This document shows positions 5,965-14,153 of a stretch of DNA of 21,700 nucleotides, piece after piece. Below the pieces are notes generated by a model. It saw only the letters and a program-made list of their open reading frames with translations. It had not been told where the DNA came from and searched no databases. How positions within the stretch are numbered: position 1 is the first letter of the stretch; every line of letters begins with the position of its first letter. The stretch lies in IMG/VR virus record IMGVR_UViG_3300041409_000063, positions 1 to 21,700 of that record; one strand, given 5' to 3'. A program made the position numbers and the translations under genes. The DNA is from a virus.

Positions 5965-8406
5965 ATGGTTGCCAGGCCGGGCACCTATCAGGCTTCGAAC
6001 AACGCGGGTGAGCTGGCGCCGGAAGTGCATGGCCGCACCGACCTGAAGCAGTTCTTTGCCGGCCTTGCCACAGCTCTCAACATCGAACCGGTGCCGCAGG
6101 GCGGATCGAAGCTGTCGATGCGGACGCGGCACCTCGGCCGGATCCGCAAACTTCTGGCCGCGATCGCACTGACGGGATCGACGGTGCCGGCGGGATCCTA
6201 CGTCGCCGGCGCCGTGCTGGCGACCGCCACTTTTGTGGCATCGAACGTCTCGGTCGTGAAGCTGCCGGGCTGGGCGGCTTCGCAGCTGCTCGGCGCCATC
6301 CTGCAGGTGGAATATTTTTCCGGCGGCAACTATCTCGCCTTTGGCGCGCCGTTCACTCTCGGCGTCGATGCCGGCACGCTCGCGGTGGCGCTGCCGCCGC
6401 GGCAGTCGGTCAACACCACGGCGGTCCGGGTCCGCATGGTCTCGGCGCCGCCGTCCTCGACCAGCTTCACCGCCTCGGCTCTGGTGGTGCTGACGGAGAC
6501 CGCGACCAAGGCCAATGCGCGGGCGCGGCCGTTCACCTTCTCGCTGACGCAAACCTACGTTGCGGTGATGATGGACCATGTCGTGGATTTCTACCGCGAT
6601 GGCGTCTGGGTCGGCGCCTCCGCGACCGGCTTTGCCGAAAGCCAGCTGGCGACGCTGGACACGCCGCAGCGGCTCGACACCATGCTGCTGTTCCAGTCCA
6701 GCACCAAATCGCAGCGCATCCTGCGCGACGGCGCCGACACCAAATGGCTGCTGTCGGATATCCCGTTCGAGAATATCCCGCTGGCGGATCTCGGCGGCAG
6801 CTACGGCAACCAGCTGGTCGACACCTGGGAAATGTACATCCGCTATCCCAGCGCCGACAGCGACTTCGTCGGCGGCGCCGATGTCGCCGTCACGCTGTCG
6901 GTCAATGGCGAGAATACCGCCGTCGTCACCGGCTCGCATACGCCAGACTGGGTCGCCTTTGCCGGCAACCTCAAGGCCGCGATCGAGGCCGTCAGCACGG
7001 TCGGCCCGGGCACCACGGTGACGTCGACCACCAGCCTGGTCGGGTCGGTCAAGTTCACCATCCAATTCACCGGAGCGACCAACCTCGGCAAATCGAATTC
7101 GCTGTCGGCGCAGGTGGTCAATACCGCCGACTGCGCCGCGACCATGACGCACACCCAGACCGGCGATCCTGGTGGCGAGGACCTGTTCTCGGTCAGCCGC
7201 GGCTATGCCGCCTGCGGCAATTTCTACCAGGACCGGCTGCTGACCGGCGGTTTCAACGCCAAGCGCAGCGCCTGGCTGGCCAGCGCCACCGGGGAATATT
7301 TCGACCTCAACACCAAATTCACCGGCGCGTCCGGCGCCATCCTCGCCAACATCGACACTGATGGCGCCGAGCAGCTGCAGCGCATCGTGCGCGACAAGTA
7401 CCTGCTGCTGTTCACCTCGGACGGCGAATATTTCGTCGCCGACCGGACGCTGGATCGCACCAAGCCGCCGACCATCGTCAACTCGTCGCGCTACGGCTCG
7501 GCGGCGGATCTGCCGGTGATCGCCAATGAAGGCGAGATCATCTTTGCCTCGCACAACAAATCGGTGCTGTACGCGGCGAGCTACGACGAAGTGGCGACGT
7601 CCTATGTGTCGGCGCCGATGTCGCTGCTGGCCTCGCACATCGTCAACGGCATGACCGACATGGCGCTGCAGCGGCCGAGCGGCGTCACCAACGCGGCACG
7701 GCTGTGGATGCCGCGCGAGGACGGCAGCGCCACCGTTGGCGTGATGCTGCGCAATCAGGACGTCACCTCGTTCGTGCGCTGGCAGACGCCGGGGCTGGTC
7801 AAGTCGGCCTGCGTCGACGGCAAGAACGCGCCGCATCTGCTGGTGGAGCGGACCGTCGCCGGCGCGACCGAAATCCATCTGGAGCGGCTGGAAGACGGGC
7901 TGATCTTCGACGACGTGGTCGAACAGAGCTTCGACCCGCCGCAGGCGATCGTCACCGGGCTTGCGGTGCATGAAGGCGCTGAAGTCTGGGCCGAGACGGA
8001 TGGTTATGTCGAAGGGCCGTTCACGGTCGCATCCGGGCAGATCACGCTGGATTTCGCGGCGGCGAATGTCAGGGTTGGCCGCTGGACGCCGCCGCTCGCC
8101 AAGACGCTGCCGCTGCCCTCGGAGGTAGCCGAGCGCACCGTGCTGCGGCGGCCGAAGCGGGTGCACACCGTTCGGATCGACCTGGTCGATACCACCTCGG
8201 TGGCGGTCGGCGCCAACGACCGGCCGGCGCGCAATGTCGCGCTGTCGCGGATCTCGGACGATGTCGATGCGCCGCAGGCGCCGGTCAACCGCACCGAGGT
8301 CATCACCGGCCTGACCGGCTTCAGCGATACCGGCCAGGTCACCGTCACCCAGATCCGTCCCGGCCATCTGGCTTGGCGCGGCATCGTCATCGAAGCGCGG
8401 AGCTGA
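5965..8406 (+). CDS. Tail tubular protein B-like nozzle protein (gp12-like), 813 aa
   Basis: The ATG at 5965 lies just after the adaptor stop; an upstream in-frame start would add only 13 residues from the overlapping gene. The N-terminus YQASNNAGELAPEVHGRTDLKQF, followed by LNIEPVPQGGSKLSMRTRHLG, is the typical opening of podoviral nozzle proteins (N-x-GEL-P-x-x-GR-D, then a P-x-GG-x-x-x-R turn). The middle contains FQDRLLTGGF-like sequence (NFYQDRLLTGGFNAKRSAWL), the hallmark of the beta-propeller body. The end repeats beta strands (VTVTQIRPGHLAWRGIVIEARS). Size is close to T7 gp12 (794). The hexameric nozzle closes the tail tip and carries fibres. The stop is four bases before the next gene. 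Confidence 0.88.
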   Translation: MVARPGTYQASNNAGELAPEVHGRTDLKQFFAGLATALNIEPVPQGGSKLSMRTRHLGRIRKLLAAIALTGSTVPAGSYVAGAVLATATFVASNVSVVKLPGWAASQLLGAILQVEYFSGGNYLAFGAPFTLGVDAGTLAVALPPRQSVNTTAVRVRMVSAPPSSTSFTASALVVLTETATKANARARPFTFSLTQTYVAVMMDHVVDFYRDGVWVGASATGFAESQLATLDTPQRLDTMLLFQSSTKSQRILRDGADTKWLLSDIPFENIPLADLGGSYGNQLVDTWEMYIRYPSADSDFVGGADVAVTLSVNGENTAVVTGSHTPDWVAFAGNLKAAIEAVSTVGPGTTVTSTTSLVGSVKFTIQFTGATNLGKSNSLSAQVVNTADCAATMTHTQTGDPGGEDLFSVSRGYAACGNFYQDRLLTGGFNAKRSAWLASATGEYFDLNTKFTGASGAILANIDTDGAEQLQRIVRDKYLLLFTSDGEYFVADRTLDRTKPPTIVNSSRYGSAADLPVIANEGEIIFASHNKSVLYAASYDEVATSYVSAPMSLLASHIVNGMTDMALQRPSGVTNAARLWMPREDGSATVGVMLRNQDVTSFVRWQTPGLVKSACVDGKNAPHLLVERTVAGATEIHLERLEDGLIFDDVVEQSFDPPQAIVTGLAVHEGAEVWAETDGYVEGPFTVASGQITLDFAAANVRVGRWTPPLAKTLPLPSEVAERTVLRRPKRVHTVRIDLVDTTSVAVGANDRPARNVALSRISDDVDAPQAPVNRTEVITGLTGFSDTGQVTVTQIRPGHLAWRGIVIEARS

Positions 8407-8409
8407 TCC

Positions 8410-8982
8410 ATGGAATTCGCAGCCGCGGCATTGGCATCGGTGGCAGAAGCAGGCATGGCAGCGGGCACCGCGGCCGCGACCGCGGCGACCGGCCCGGCCG
8501 GCGTCGCAGGGCTGGCGTCGTTCCTGCCGAGCGTAGGCACCGCGGCCAGCGTGTTGAGCGGCGGCGCTACCGTGCTGTCGGTGTTGAATGCCAACCGCGC
8601 CGGCGAGGCCAAGGCGATGGCGCTCGACGCGCAGGCCGACGATGCGGTCACGCAAAGCCGGCTGGAAGCCGTGCAGGGGCTGGACCGCCGCACTTCGCTG
8701 AAAGCCGCCATGGCGGCGCACCTCGGCAATCGCGACGTCGCCACGGCAGCCAGCGGCACCGACCTGTCGTTCGGCACGCCGGTGATCGCGCGGGCGCAGG
8801 AAGTCAAGGAAGGCGAGCGGGCGCTCAGTATCGATCAGGACACCGAGGACAGCCGGGTGGCGCGGTTGCGCGAGCGCTCGGCGAATTACCGCATCCAAGC
8901 GCGGCAGGCCTCGGCCGGCGGGCTAGGCACCGCCGCGGCGCTAGCGCTGCAGGGCGCGGCATCCTTCCTAAAGCGGGGCTGA
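8410..8982 (+). CDS. Internal virion/ejection protein, gp14-like (190 aa)
   Basis: GGAG (8399-8402) precedes the ATG by seven bases. The first ~65 residues are Ala/Gly-rich and hydrophobic (SVAEAGMAAGTAAATAATGP, then LPSVGTAASVLSGGATVLSVL), able to insert in a membrane. The remainder is charged and helical (RLEAVQGLDRRTSLKAAMAA, then ERSANYRIQARQASAGG) and closes with an Ala-rich segment. In T7-like phages the first of three ejection proteins after the nozzle gene is a small helical protein of about this size (gp14, 196 residues) that forms the channel in the outer membrane. The assignment rests on position, length and composition, not on a specific motif. Confidence 0.7.
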   Translation: MEFAAAALASVAEAGMAAGTAAATAATGPAGVAGLASFLPSVGTAASVLSGGATVLSVLNANRAGEAKAMALDAQADDAVTQSRLEAVQGLDRRTSLKAAMAAHLGNRDVATAASGTDLSFGTPVIARAQEVKEGERALSIDQDTEDSRVARLRERSANYRIQARQASAGGLGTAAALALQGAASFLKRG

Positions 8983-8983
8983 C

Positions 8984-11203
8984 ATGCCGAACAAATTCGC
9001 ACGCGCCGTTCCGATCGAGCCGTTTCATCCGCACGGGCTGCTGCCGGAAGGGCTGCTGCCGGTGTCGCGCCCGGACGGATCATTCGAAACCGAAATGTCG
9101 AATGCGGCCGGCCGCGTCGCCAGCACATTCGGCGCGATAGCCGATGATGCCGCCAAGCAGGAAGGCGATGCCGCCGGCAAGGTCGCCGGGCTCGACCCGC
9201 ACTACCGGCCGGACGGCTCGCTGACCATCCGCGGCAAGGCGTTCAACGACGCCGCCACCAAGACCTACGAGAACAATCTCGACGCCAAGCTGCGCAACAA
9301 TCTGCAGGCGACCTACGAGACCTACAAGAACGATCCGGCGGCCCTGAAGCAGGCGCTGGACGGCTTGCATTCCAAGATGTCCTCGGACGATGTGTTCGAT
9401 CACATTCGCGGTGACTTCAATGCGCAGTTCGCGCGGCTGCGGATGCCGTATGAGAACAAGGCGCTTTCGAATTTCGAGGACGGCGTCAAGGACGAAAGCC
9501 GGGCCTCGCTGGTGAGCAACGTCACGGCGACGCAGACCAACGCGGCGCGGATGGCGGCTGCCGATCCGAACAATCCGCTGACCGGAAAGAATATCGGGAT
9601 CGAGCTCGATCGCGCCGACAAGATGATCGACGCCCAGATCGAGAGCGACGCCATCACCGCGGAAGCCGGCGCCAAGCTGAAGATCAAGAACCGCAACGAT
9701 GTGCTGCAGATCGCGGCACTGGCGCAGGCGGCCACGCTGAAAACGCCGGAAGCGATTGCCGCTTATCGGGAGAACGCCAAGAACAAATTTGCCAAGGGTG
9801 AATTCAGGGGCCTGACGGCGGATGGTTTCCAGACTTTGGATAGCAGCCTGCAGGCGCTGGAAAAGTCGGTCCGGACCGCGACCGATGCCGGCGTCACCCA
9901 ACTGACCAAAAACATCAGCGACTATGTCGATCGCGCGGCCAGCGGTTTGCCGACGCCGGCGGATGAGTGGACGCGCTACCTCACCAGCGATGCGGCCAAG
10001 ACGCCGAAGGGTCAGCTTGCGATCGCGACCGGCGAAAACAAGGTCAAGCTCGCAACCGTGATGAGCAACCTTTCGATCGAGGATGCCGGCCGCCTGGTCG
10101 CGGGCTTTCGCGCCGAGGCCAGCAAGGGCGGCGCGACGGCGCCGGCGGCAGAGATCATCGAGTTCGCCGAGAAGCAGCTGGAAAAACAGCGCAAGGCGAT
10201 CAACACCGATCAGCTCGGCTATGCCGCCGCGCGTCGCCTGATCCCGGCGGTGGCGCCGATCGACTTTCAGGGCTTTGCCGCCTCCGAGGATCCGGCGGCC
10301 GCCGGCGCGCTGGCCGCGCAAGTCCGCGACCGCACCGCCCAGGCGCGCGCGGTCGGCTCGCAGCTGTCGCGCGCGCCGCAATTCCTGCGACCAGAAGAAA
10401 GCGAACGGCTTAAAGAAATCGTCGATCGCGGCGGGTCGCAGGCGCTGGCGCTGGCCGGCGCGATCGTCAAGGGCGCCGGTGCCGATGCGCCGGCGATCCT
10501 GCGCGAGATATCGACGGATGCGCCGTTGCTGGCGCAGGCCGGCAATATCATCGCGAACGGCGGTTCACTGTCGGCCGCGCGTGACGCTTTCACGGCGGCG
10601 CGGGTCAAGGCGGAAACCGGCAAGGATTTACCGGGCATCCCGCCGTCAACCAGCGGCAAGGCGGCGCGCGAAACCTTCGGCGCCGCTTTTGCAATGCAAG
10701 GCGAAGACGGCAACCGGATCCGCACCACGGCGGACGCGATCGCCCGCGCACGGCTCGGCAACATCGATCCAAAGGGCGCGGAAGCCGAAACCATTTACAA
10801 GCGCGCGCTGCAGGAGGCGGCCGGGGCCAACTTTGTCGGCGGCGTGCAGTATGGCGGCGTCGCCGACTACAAGCCCGGCTATTGGTCCTCCTACAAGGTG
10901 CCGGTGCCCAGCAACATCCGCGCCGACGCCTTCCGTGACGTGGTGCGCTCGTTTCGCGATGACGATTTGAAATCCCTGCCCGTGCCGCCGCAAACGGCGG
11001 ACGGCAAACCGTATAGCGCGCGGGATCTCGCAGGCGCGATCCCGATCGCGGTGCGCGGCGGCTACCGCTTCGCGATGGGCGATCCGTCCTCCAACGATCC
11101 GAAATATATGCGCGGGGCCGATGGCGCGCCGTTCGTTCTGCCGTTCGACGCGCTGCAGAAGGTGGCGCCGCGGATCTCCGGCGCCTTCCTGGGTGGCAGC
11201 TGA
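8984..11203 (+). CDS. Internal virion/ejection protein, gp15-like (739 aa)
   Basis: The gene starts one base after the previous stop and its own stop overlaps the next start (TGATG). The protein is long, charged and overwhelmingly helical, without signal peptide or membrane segments. The N-terminal region carries a proline-rich head (IEPFHPHGLLPEGLLPVSRP) and then repeated coiled helices (AFNDAATKTYENNLDAKLRN, NNLQATYETYKNDPAALKQAL). The C-terminal ~120 residues are more globular (VPVPSNIRADAFRDVVRSFR, and KYMRGADGAPFVLPFDALQK). Size is close to T7 gp15 (747), which forms the periplasmic tunnel hub with gp16. No lytic transglycosylase motif is visible. The call is by position and size within the conserved 11-12-14-15-16 order. 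Confidence 0.72.
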   Translation: MPNKFARAVPIEPFHPHGLLPEGLLPVSRPDGSFETEMSNAAGRVASTFGAIADDAAKQEGDAAGKVAGLDPHYRPDGSLTIRGKAFNDAATKTYENNLDAKLRNNLQATYETYKNDPAALKQALDGLHSKMSSDDVFDHIRGDFNAQFARLRMPYENKALSNFEDGVKDESRASLVSNVTATQTNAARMAAADPNNPLTGKNIGIELDRADKMIDAQIESDAITAEAGAKLKIKNRNDVLQIAALAQAATLKTPEAIAAYRENAKNKFAKGEFRGLTADGFQTLDSSLQALEKSVRTATDAGVTQLTKNISDYVDRAASGLPTPADEWTRYLTSDAAKTPKGQLAIATGENKVKLATVMSNLSIEDAGRLVAGFRAEASKGGATAPAAEIIEFAEKQLEKQRKAINTDQLGYAAARRLIPAVAPIDFQGFAASEDPAAAGALAAQVRDRTAQARAVGSQLSRAPQFLRPEESERLKEIVDRGGSQALALAGAIVKGAGADAPAILREISTDAPLLAQAGNIIANGGSLSAARDAFTAARVKAETGKDLPGIPPSTSGKAARETFGAAFAMQGEDGNRIRTTADAIARARLGNIDPKGAEAETIYKRALQEAAGANFVGGVQYGGVADYKPGYWSSYKVPVPSNIRADAFRDVVRSFRDDDLKSLPVPPQTADGKPYSARDLAGAIPIAVRGGYRFAMGDPSSNDPKYMRGADGAPFVLPFDALQKVAPRISGAFLGGS

Positions 11204-14139
11204 TGTTCCTGTCGGATCCTCGCGAAAAGGAAATCACCTTCGGCACGCCGGGCAACAATGAACCGTTCACGTTTTCAATGCGCGACATGTTTAAGGTGGA
11301 CGATGCCACGCTTGACGGCATCAACAAGTTGAACAATCCGGATTGGGGCGACGTCAACAAGATGGGCGAGAAGTTCGGCGCCGGCGTTCTCGCCGCCGAG
11401 CGGCAGACCCGGCTGGTCGATACGGTCAACGCGCGTGAGAATGCATTGTTCGAAGCGGCAGAGCATCGGATCCGGACGGTGCAGGAGCGAACCGGGATCC
11501 AGCTGGAAAATCCGTTTCGCGGTGGCTACGCGATGGAAGCGCAGGAACGCCTCGGCGTGCCGCTGACCGGCGCCAGCCCGATCGACTTAAACCGGATCCC
11601 GGCGGCGCAGCGCGACATCTTCAACGAGAAGATGGATGAGGTGGCACGAAATTTTCCCGACAACGCGGCGGCGCTGAATTTCGGCCAGTCGCTGGAAGAC
11701 CAGGCGGCGGCGATCGCCAAGTCGGCGGCCTATGACGGCGAGCATGCCGATGGCGGTTTCATCGCGGCCGTGGCGGGCGGCCTGTGGGGATCGCGCCGGG
11801 ATCCGCTATTTCTCGGATCGCTGTTCGTCGGTCCCGGCACCTCGGTGGCCAAGACCGCGCTCGGCAAGATCGGATGGGGCGCGATCAAGCAAGGGCTGTT
11901 CAATGCCGGCCTGCAGGCGGCGGCGCAGCCGGCAGTGCAGGAATGGCGGCGCGAGATCGGCGAGAAAAACGGCGTGGTGCCGGCGCTTGAAAATGTCGGC
12001 ATGGCGTTTGTGTTCGGCGCCATTCCGGGCGCCGCGATCGAGGGCTTTCACGTCTGGAAGGCTGGACAGAAAGAAGCGTTGAAGCGCATCGGCGCCGGCA
12101 CGGCTACGCCTGATGATGTCAGGACCGTAGGGGACGCGCTCGGCGTCAAGATCGACGATGCCGCCGATCGCCAGATCCGGACGGCCGCGGCCGATGCGGC
12201 CAACGACGCGGACGCGATCGGCGAACCTCCGCCCGGCATCGCGCCGGATCAGCATGCCGACCTCACCGCCCAGGCGGTGCGCCACGCTGAGGATCCCGCC
12301 ACCAACCCGCCGCCGGAAATCCCGATCGTGACGCCGGCGCGGGCGCCCGATCAGGTCCGCGTGCTGGATGAAACCCGGCCGGCCGCACCAGGCGATCGCC
12401 AGATGGTCGACGGCAAGCCGGTGACGTTCGAGCGGTTCAATCCGCAGGATCTCGCCACGGACGCGGTCGCGTTCCAGTACAAGGGCGGCGGCGATGCGGC
12501 CGGCGTCACCGATCGGCTCAAGCATGTAACGGCGTTCGATCCGCTGGCATCGGGCAAGACGCTGGTATTCGAGCGAGCGGACGGCACGCGTGTGATCGCG
12601 GATGGCCATCAGCGGCTCGGCCTGGCGAAGCGGCTCGGCGAAACCGATACCAGCGTCAAGCTCGACGGTTTCACCTTCCGCGAAAAAGACGGCTGGACCG
12701 CTGAAGATGTCCGCGCGATCGCCGCCAAGAAGAACATGCAGGAAGGCTCCGGCGACGCGCTCGATGCCGCACGGGTATTGCGCGACCGGCCGGACCTGCT
12801 CGACGGCTCCCTGCCCGTGTCCTCGCCGATGATGAAAAACGCGATCGCGTTGTCGCGGCTGTCCGACGAAGCCTTCGGCATGGCCATCAATGGCATGGTG
12901 CCACCAAACTATGCCGCCGCGGTCGGATCGATGGTGCCGGACCGTCTGCAGCACGCCGGCGTGTTGTCGGATCTGGTGCGCTTCGCGCCCGACACCGAAC
13001 GGGAGGCCCGCGTCCTGATCGGCGAAATCATGGCGGCGGGTTTCCGGCCAGAGGAGCAGATCAGCCTGTTCGGCGCCACCACGGCAACGCGATCGCTGAT
13101 GGGCGAGCGCGTCAAGGTGCTGGACGCCGCCCTGACCGGGCTGGCAAAGGACAAGCGGCTGTTCGGCACGCTGGCTGAAAAAGCGGACGCGATCGAGGCG
13201 GCGGGCAACCAGCTGGCGCGCGGCAGCAACGATGCTCGAGCACAGGATGCCGCCCAACTGCAAGACATGCTGACCCGCCTGGCGCGTCGGACCGGCCCGG
13301 TATCGGATGCCCTCAACCGGGCCGCGGCGCAGATGGCCGAGGGCATGAAGCCGGCCAAGGCCGCCGAAGGGTTTTTGGACGACGTCCGGACCCTGCTCGA
13401 TCGCGACGGCCTCAACGGGCTGCTGGCCTCCCCGGAGCTTAAACCAGCCCGCGCCGTGGAGCCGGGTACGCCGGAGGCGCTGGCGTCCGCCGAGACCGCC
13501 GCCGCGACCCGGACCGAAATAACGAGCCCTGAGGCCCCGCAGGGTCATGGCGGGGCATCTCAGGCCACGGGCTTCACCACGGCCAAAGGGTCCAAATACG
13601 TCGTCCACGAGGACGGGACCACCACCCGCGACAAGGCGGCCCGCTCTGATGCCGGCCACGAGGGTGACAGCGGCCTGAAACCGCGCACGGCCAAGACGAT
13701 CTATGTGGATGCGGACAAGGCCAGCGCCCTGTCCGGTGCGGGCATCTCTGGCGCGAATGAGAAGGGCTTTCGTGTCATCATCACCGATGGAAAGGCCTCG
13801 CTGCTCTCGTGGAACGAAGCCGCCGACAAGTGGGGCATTTCGCCGTCCTCCCGCGACATCCCGTTCACCACGACGCCGGAAGTAGGCAAGGCACCCGTAG
13901 AGCTGTGGAAGCCTGCCACGGACGTGTCGGGACATGAGGCTTATCGGGGCCAGCACGCCGGCAACGCCATCACCGAGGTGACGCTGCCGGCGCCGAAAGA
14001 ACCCAGCCTGTTCGACAGCATCGCGGTGGCCGGCCGGGACGATGGCCGCGATGTCCGGTTCATAAGCCGGGAGGCCGCCCTTGCGGAAGCTGGCAAACCA
14101 AGCGAGCATGCCGATCTCGTTGCATCCTGCAAGGGATGA
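11203..14139 (+). CDS. Large polyvalent ejection protein with ParB-like domain and inserted C-terminal module (978 aa)
   Basis: The start overlaps the previous stop (TGATG). Residues 1-180 are helical and charged. About 184-290 form a Gly/Ala-rich, membrane-seeking region (GGFIAAVAGGLWGSRRDPLF, then QPAVQEWRREIGE), seen in many phage ejection proteins. Residues 405-525 resemble a ParB/DdrB-type domain: FERFNPQDL, the GxxR-like DGHQR at 467-471 (ADGHQRLGLAKRLG), and KKNMQEGSGDALDAA at 509-523, which parallels the ParB helix after the nucleotide site. Helices follow to about 765. A separate domain at about 780-925 (KGSKYVVHEDGTTTRDKAAR, later VELWKP and YRGQHAGNAITEV) uses different codons. The last 50 residues (PSLFDSIAVAGRDDGRDV, ending ADLVASCKG) return to the usual style and resemble the ends of other phage polyvalent proteins. 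It is inferred to be injected with the genome. No transglycosylase is seen. Confidence 0.75.
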   Translation: MFLSDPREKEITFGTPGNNEPFTFSMRDMFKVDDATLDGINKLNNPDWGDVNKMGEKFGAGVLAAERQTRLVDTVNARENALFEAAEHRIRTVQERTGIQLENPFRGGYAMEAQERLGVPLTGASPIDLNRIPAAQRDIFNEKMDEVARNFPDNAAALNFGQSLEDQAAAIAKSAAYDGEHADGGFIAAVAGGLWGSRRDPLFLGSLFVGPGTSVAKTALGKIGWGAIKQGLFNAGLQAAAQPAVQEWRREIGEKNGVVPALENVGMAFVFGAIPGAAIEGFHVWKAGQKEALKRIGAGTATPDDVRTVGDALGVKIDDAADRQIRTAAADAANDADAIGEPPPGIAPDQHADLTAQAVRHAEDPATNPPPEIPIVTPARAPDQVRVLDETRPAAPGDRQMVDGKPVTFERFNPQDLATDAVAFQYKGGGDAAGVTDRLKHVTAFDPLASGKTLVFERADGTRVIADGHQRLGLAKRLGETDTSVKLDGFTFREKDGWTAEDVRAIAAKKNMQEGSGDALDAARVLRDRPDLLDGSLPVSSPMMKNAIALSRLSDEAFGMAINGMVPPNYAAAVGSMVPDRLQHAGVLSDLVRFAPDTEREARVLIGEIMAAGFRPEEQISLFGATTATRSLMGERVKVLDAALTGLAKDKRLFGTLAEKADAIEAAGNQLARGSNDARAQDAAQLQDMLTRLARRTGPVSDALNRAAAQMAEGMKPAKAAEGFLDDVRTLLDRDGLNGLLASPELKPARAVEPGTPEALASAETAAATRTEITSPEAPQGHGGASQATGFTTAKGSKYVVHEDGTTTRDKAARSDAGHEGDSGLKPRTAKTIYVDADKASALSGAGISGANEKGFRVIITDGKASLLSWNEAADKWGISPSSRDIPFTTTPEVGKAPVELWKPATDVSGHEAYRGQHAGNAITEVTLPAPKEPSLFDSIAVAGRDDGRDVRFISREAALAEAGKPSEHADLVASCKG
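13528..13564 (+). repeat. Strong inverted repeat inside the polyvalent protein gene
   Basis: CCTGAG (13528-13533) pairs with CTCAGG (13559-13564), and directly inside it GCCCCGC (13534-13540) pairs with GCGGGGC (13550-13556); the loop is nine bases and only AT (13557-13558) bulges. Thirteen base pairs form in all. It lies exactly where the reading changes from the helical body to the differently composed C-terminal module. There is no T-run, so it is not a normal terminator. Confidence 0.75.
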
Positions 14140-14153
14140 GCAAAGGTTAACCG

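Noticed and set aside
5959-8898. A 979-residue open frame on the minus strand opposite the nozzle and gp14-like genes.
   Set aside because: It is antisense to genes with clear family patterns, its product is Arg/His/Asp/Gly-rich and without recognisable domains, and such long shadow frames are expected in DNA with extreme third-position G/C bias.
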